This document shows, piece after piece, positions 5,671 through 5,769 of a DNA stretch of 5,769 nt. The notes beneath the pieces are model-generated. The model did no database searches. It was not told where the DNA came from and was given only the letters and a program-made list of their open reading frames with translations. The stretch covers positions 1 to 5,769 of the forward strand of contig JAHEKL010000183.1 in NCBI GenBank assembly GCA_024638345.1. The letters are read 5' to 3'. The stretch's first letter is position 1. Every line of letters begins with the position of its first letter. Source of the stretch: Gammaproteobacteria bacterium (lineage in GTDB: Bacteria > Gemmatimonadota > Gemmatimonadetes > Longimicrobiales > Gaopeijiaceae). The position numbers and the translations under genes were made by a program.

Positions 5671-5769
5671 TTAGGGCTCCACCTGGATGCCCAGCCACGC
5701 GCGACGAACTTCGCCATGCTCGATCAAATCGTCGGCGATCCGAAGCACGCGCTCGATGGGAATCGCGAA
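5671..5769 (-). CDS. Upstream open segment of the HtrA-like protease, ending at TAA inside PDZ1 (partial, 32 codons visible)
   Basis: This is the part of the protease frame before the TAA. If the stop is real and is not read through, the product ends ...WLGIQVEP. It would keep the protease domain, which lies mostly outside the window, but lose both PDZ domains. A single-PDZ or PDZ-less HtrA can remain proteolytic in some families, so function cannot be excluded from what is visible here. Confidence 0.6.
   Translation of the reverse strand, partial: FAIPIERVLRIADDLIEHGEVRRAWLGIQVEP

Larger units (their letters stand above)
5128..5769 (-). pseudogene. HtrA/DegP-family periplasmic serine protease, C-terminal half with two PDZ domains, interrupted by an in-frame TAA (5' end outside window)
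   Basis: Read through as one frame, the 214 codons give the end of a trypsin-like HtrA protease. FAIPIERVLRIADDLIEHG (1-19) is the usual close of the catalytic domain (compare GFAIP in DegP). VRRAWLGIQV (21-30) is the linker and first strand of PDZ1, which runs to about residue 110 and includes SPAFRAGVGAGDRLVRIGD (53-71). PDZ2 covers about 118-213 with ILGLQTGDVIVQIGNRGI. HtrA proteins degrade or refold damaged envelope proteins; the catalytic Ser/His/Asp and any signal peptide would lie beyond the window. Codon 33 (5673-5671) is TAA, yet both sides remain in the same frame and fit PDZ1 without a gap. This could be a point nonsense mutation, a base error, or less likely readthrough. No ATG, GTG or TTG follows until 5550, well inside PDZ1. 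The gene ends 39 bases before purB. Confidence 0.75.

Overview
The window is a tightly packed, GC-rich stretch of a bacterial chromosome. Every gene I can support lies on the minus strand, so transcription runs from the right end of the window to the left. In that order it holds the C-terminal half of an HtrA/DegP-type PDZ serine protease (5769-5128, cut by the window edge and interrupted by an in-frame TAA), purB (adenylosuccinate lyase), purC (SAICAR synthetase), pssA (CDP-diacylglycerol-serine phosphatidyltransferase), purS, purQ, and the first 260 codons of purL, which runs off the left edge.

The genes from purB to purL are spaced like one operon. purC overlaps purB by 14 bases. pssA overlaps purC by 4 (GTGA), and 8 bases separate pssA from purS. 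purQ overlaps purS by 4 (ATGA), and purL overlaps purQ by 4 (GTGA). No terminator or internal promoter is evident. Four of the six starts are GTG. PurS, PurQ and the small-type PurL together form FGAM synthase, step 4 of IMP synthesis. PurC and PurB carry out steps 7 and 8, and PurB also makes AMP from adenylosuccinate. The lipid gene pssA sits in the middle and makes phosphatidylserine, the precursor of phosphatidylethanolamine.

The separate purS/purQ/purL genes exclude the fused PurL of gammaproteobacteria. The high GC, the yeast ADE1-like PurC, the human-like PurB and a pssA inside a pur operon fit an uncultured Gemmatimonadota-like or related lineage. That assignment is inference from general knowledge of gene order, not demonstrated here.

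I see no CRISPR array, mobile element, tRNA or rRNA, and no gene-free stretch longer than 39 bases. The most unusual features are the single in-frame TAA inside otherwise intact protease coding sequence and the protease-purB junction. At that junction purB lacks a visible Shine-Dalgarno sequence and a 17-codon frame bridges the two genes. I did not find a convincing new biological system; this is mainly a housekeeping operon with a few local oddities.
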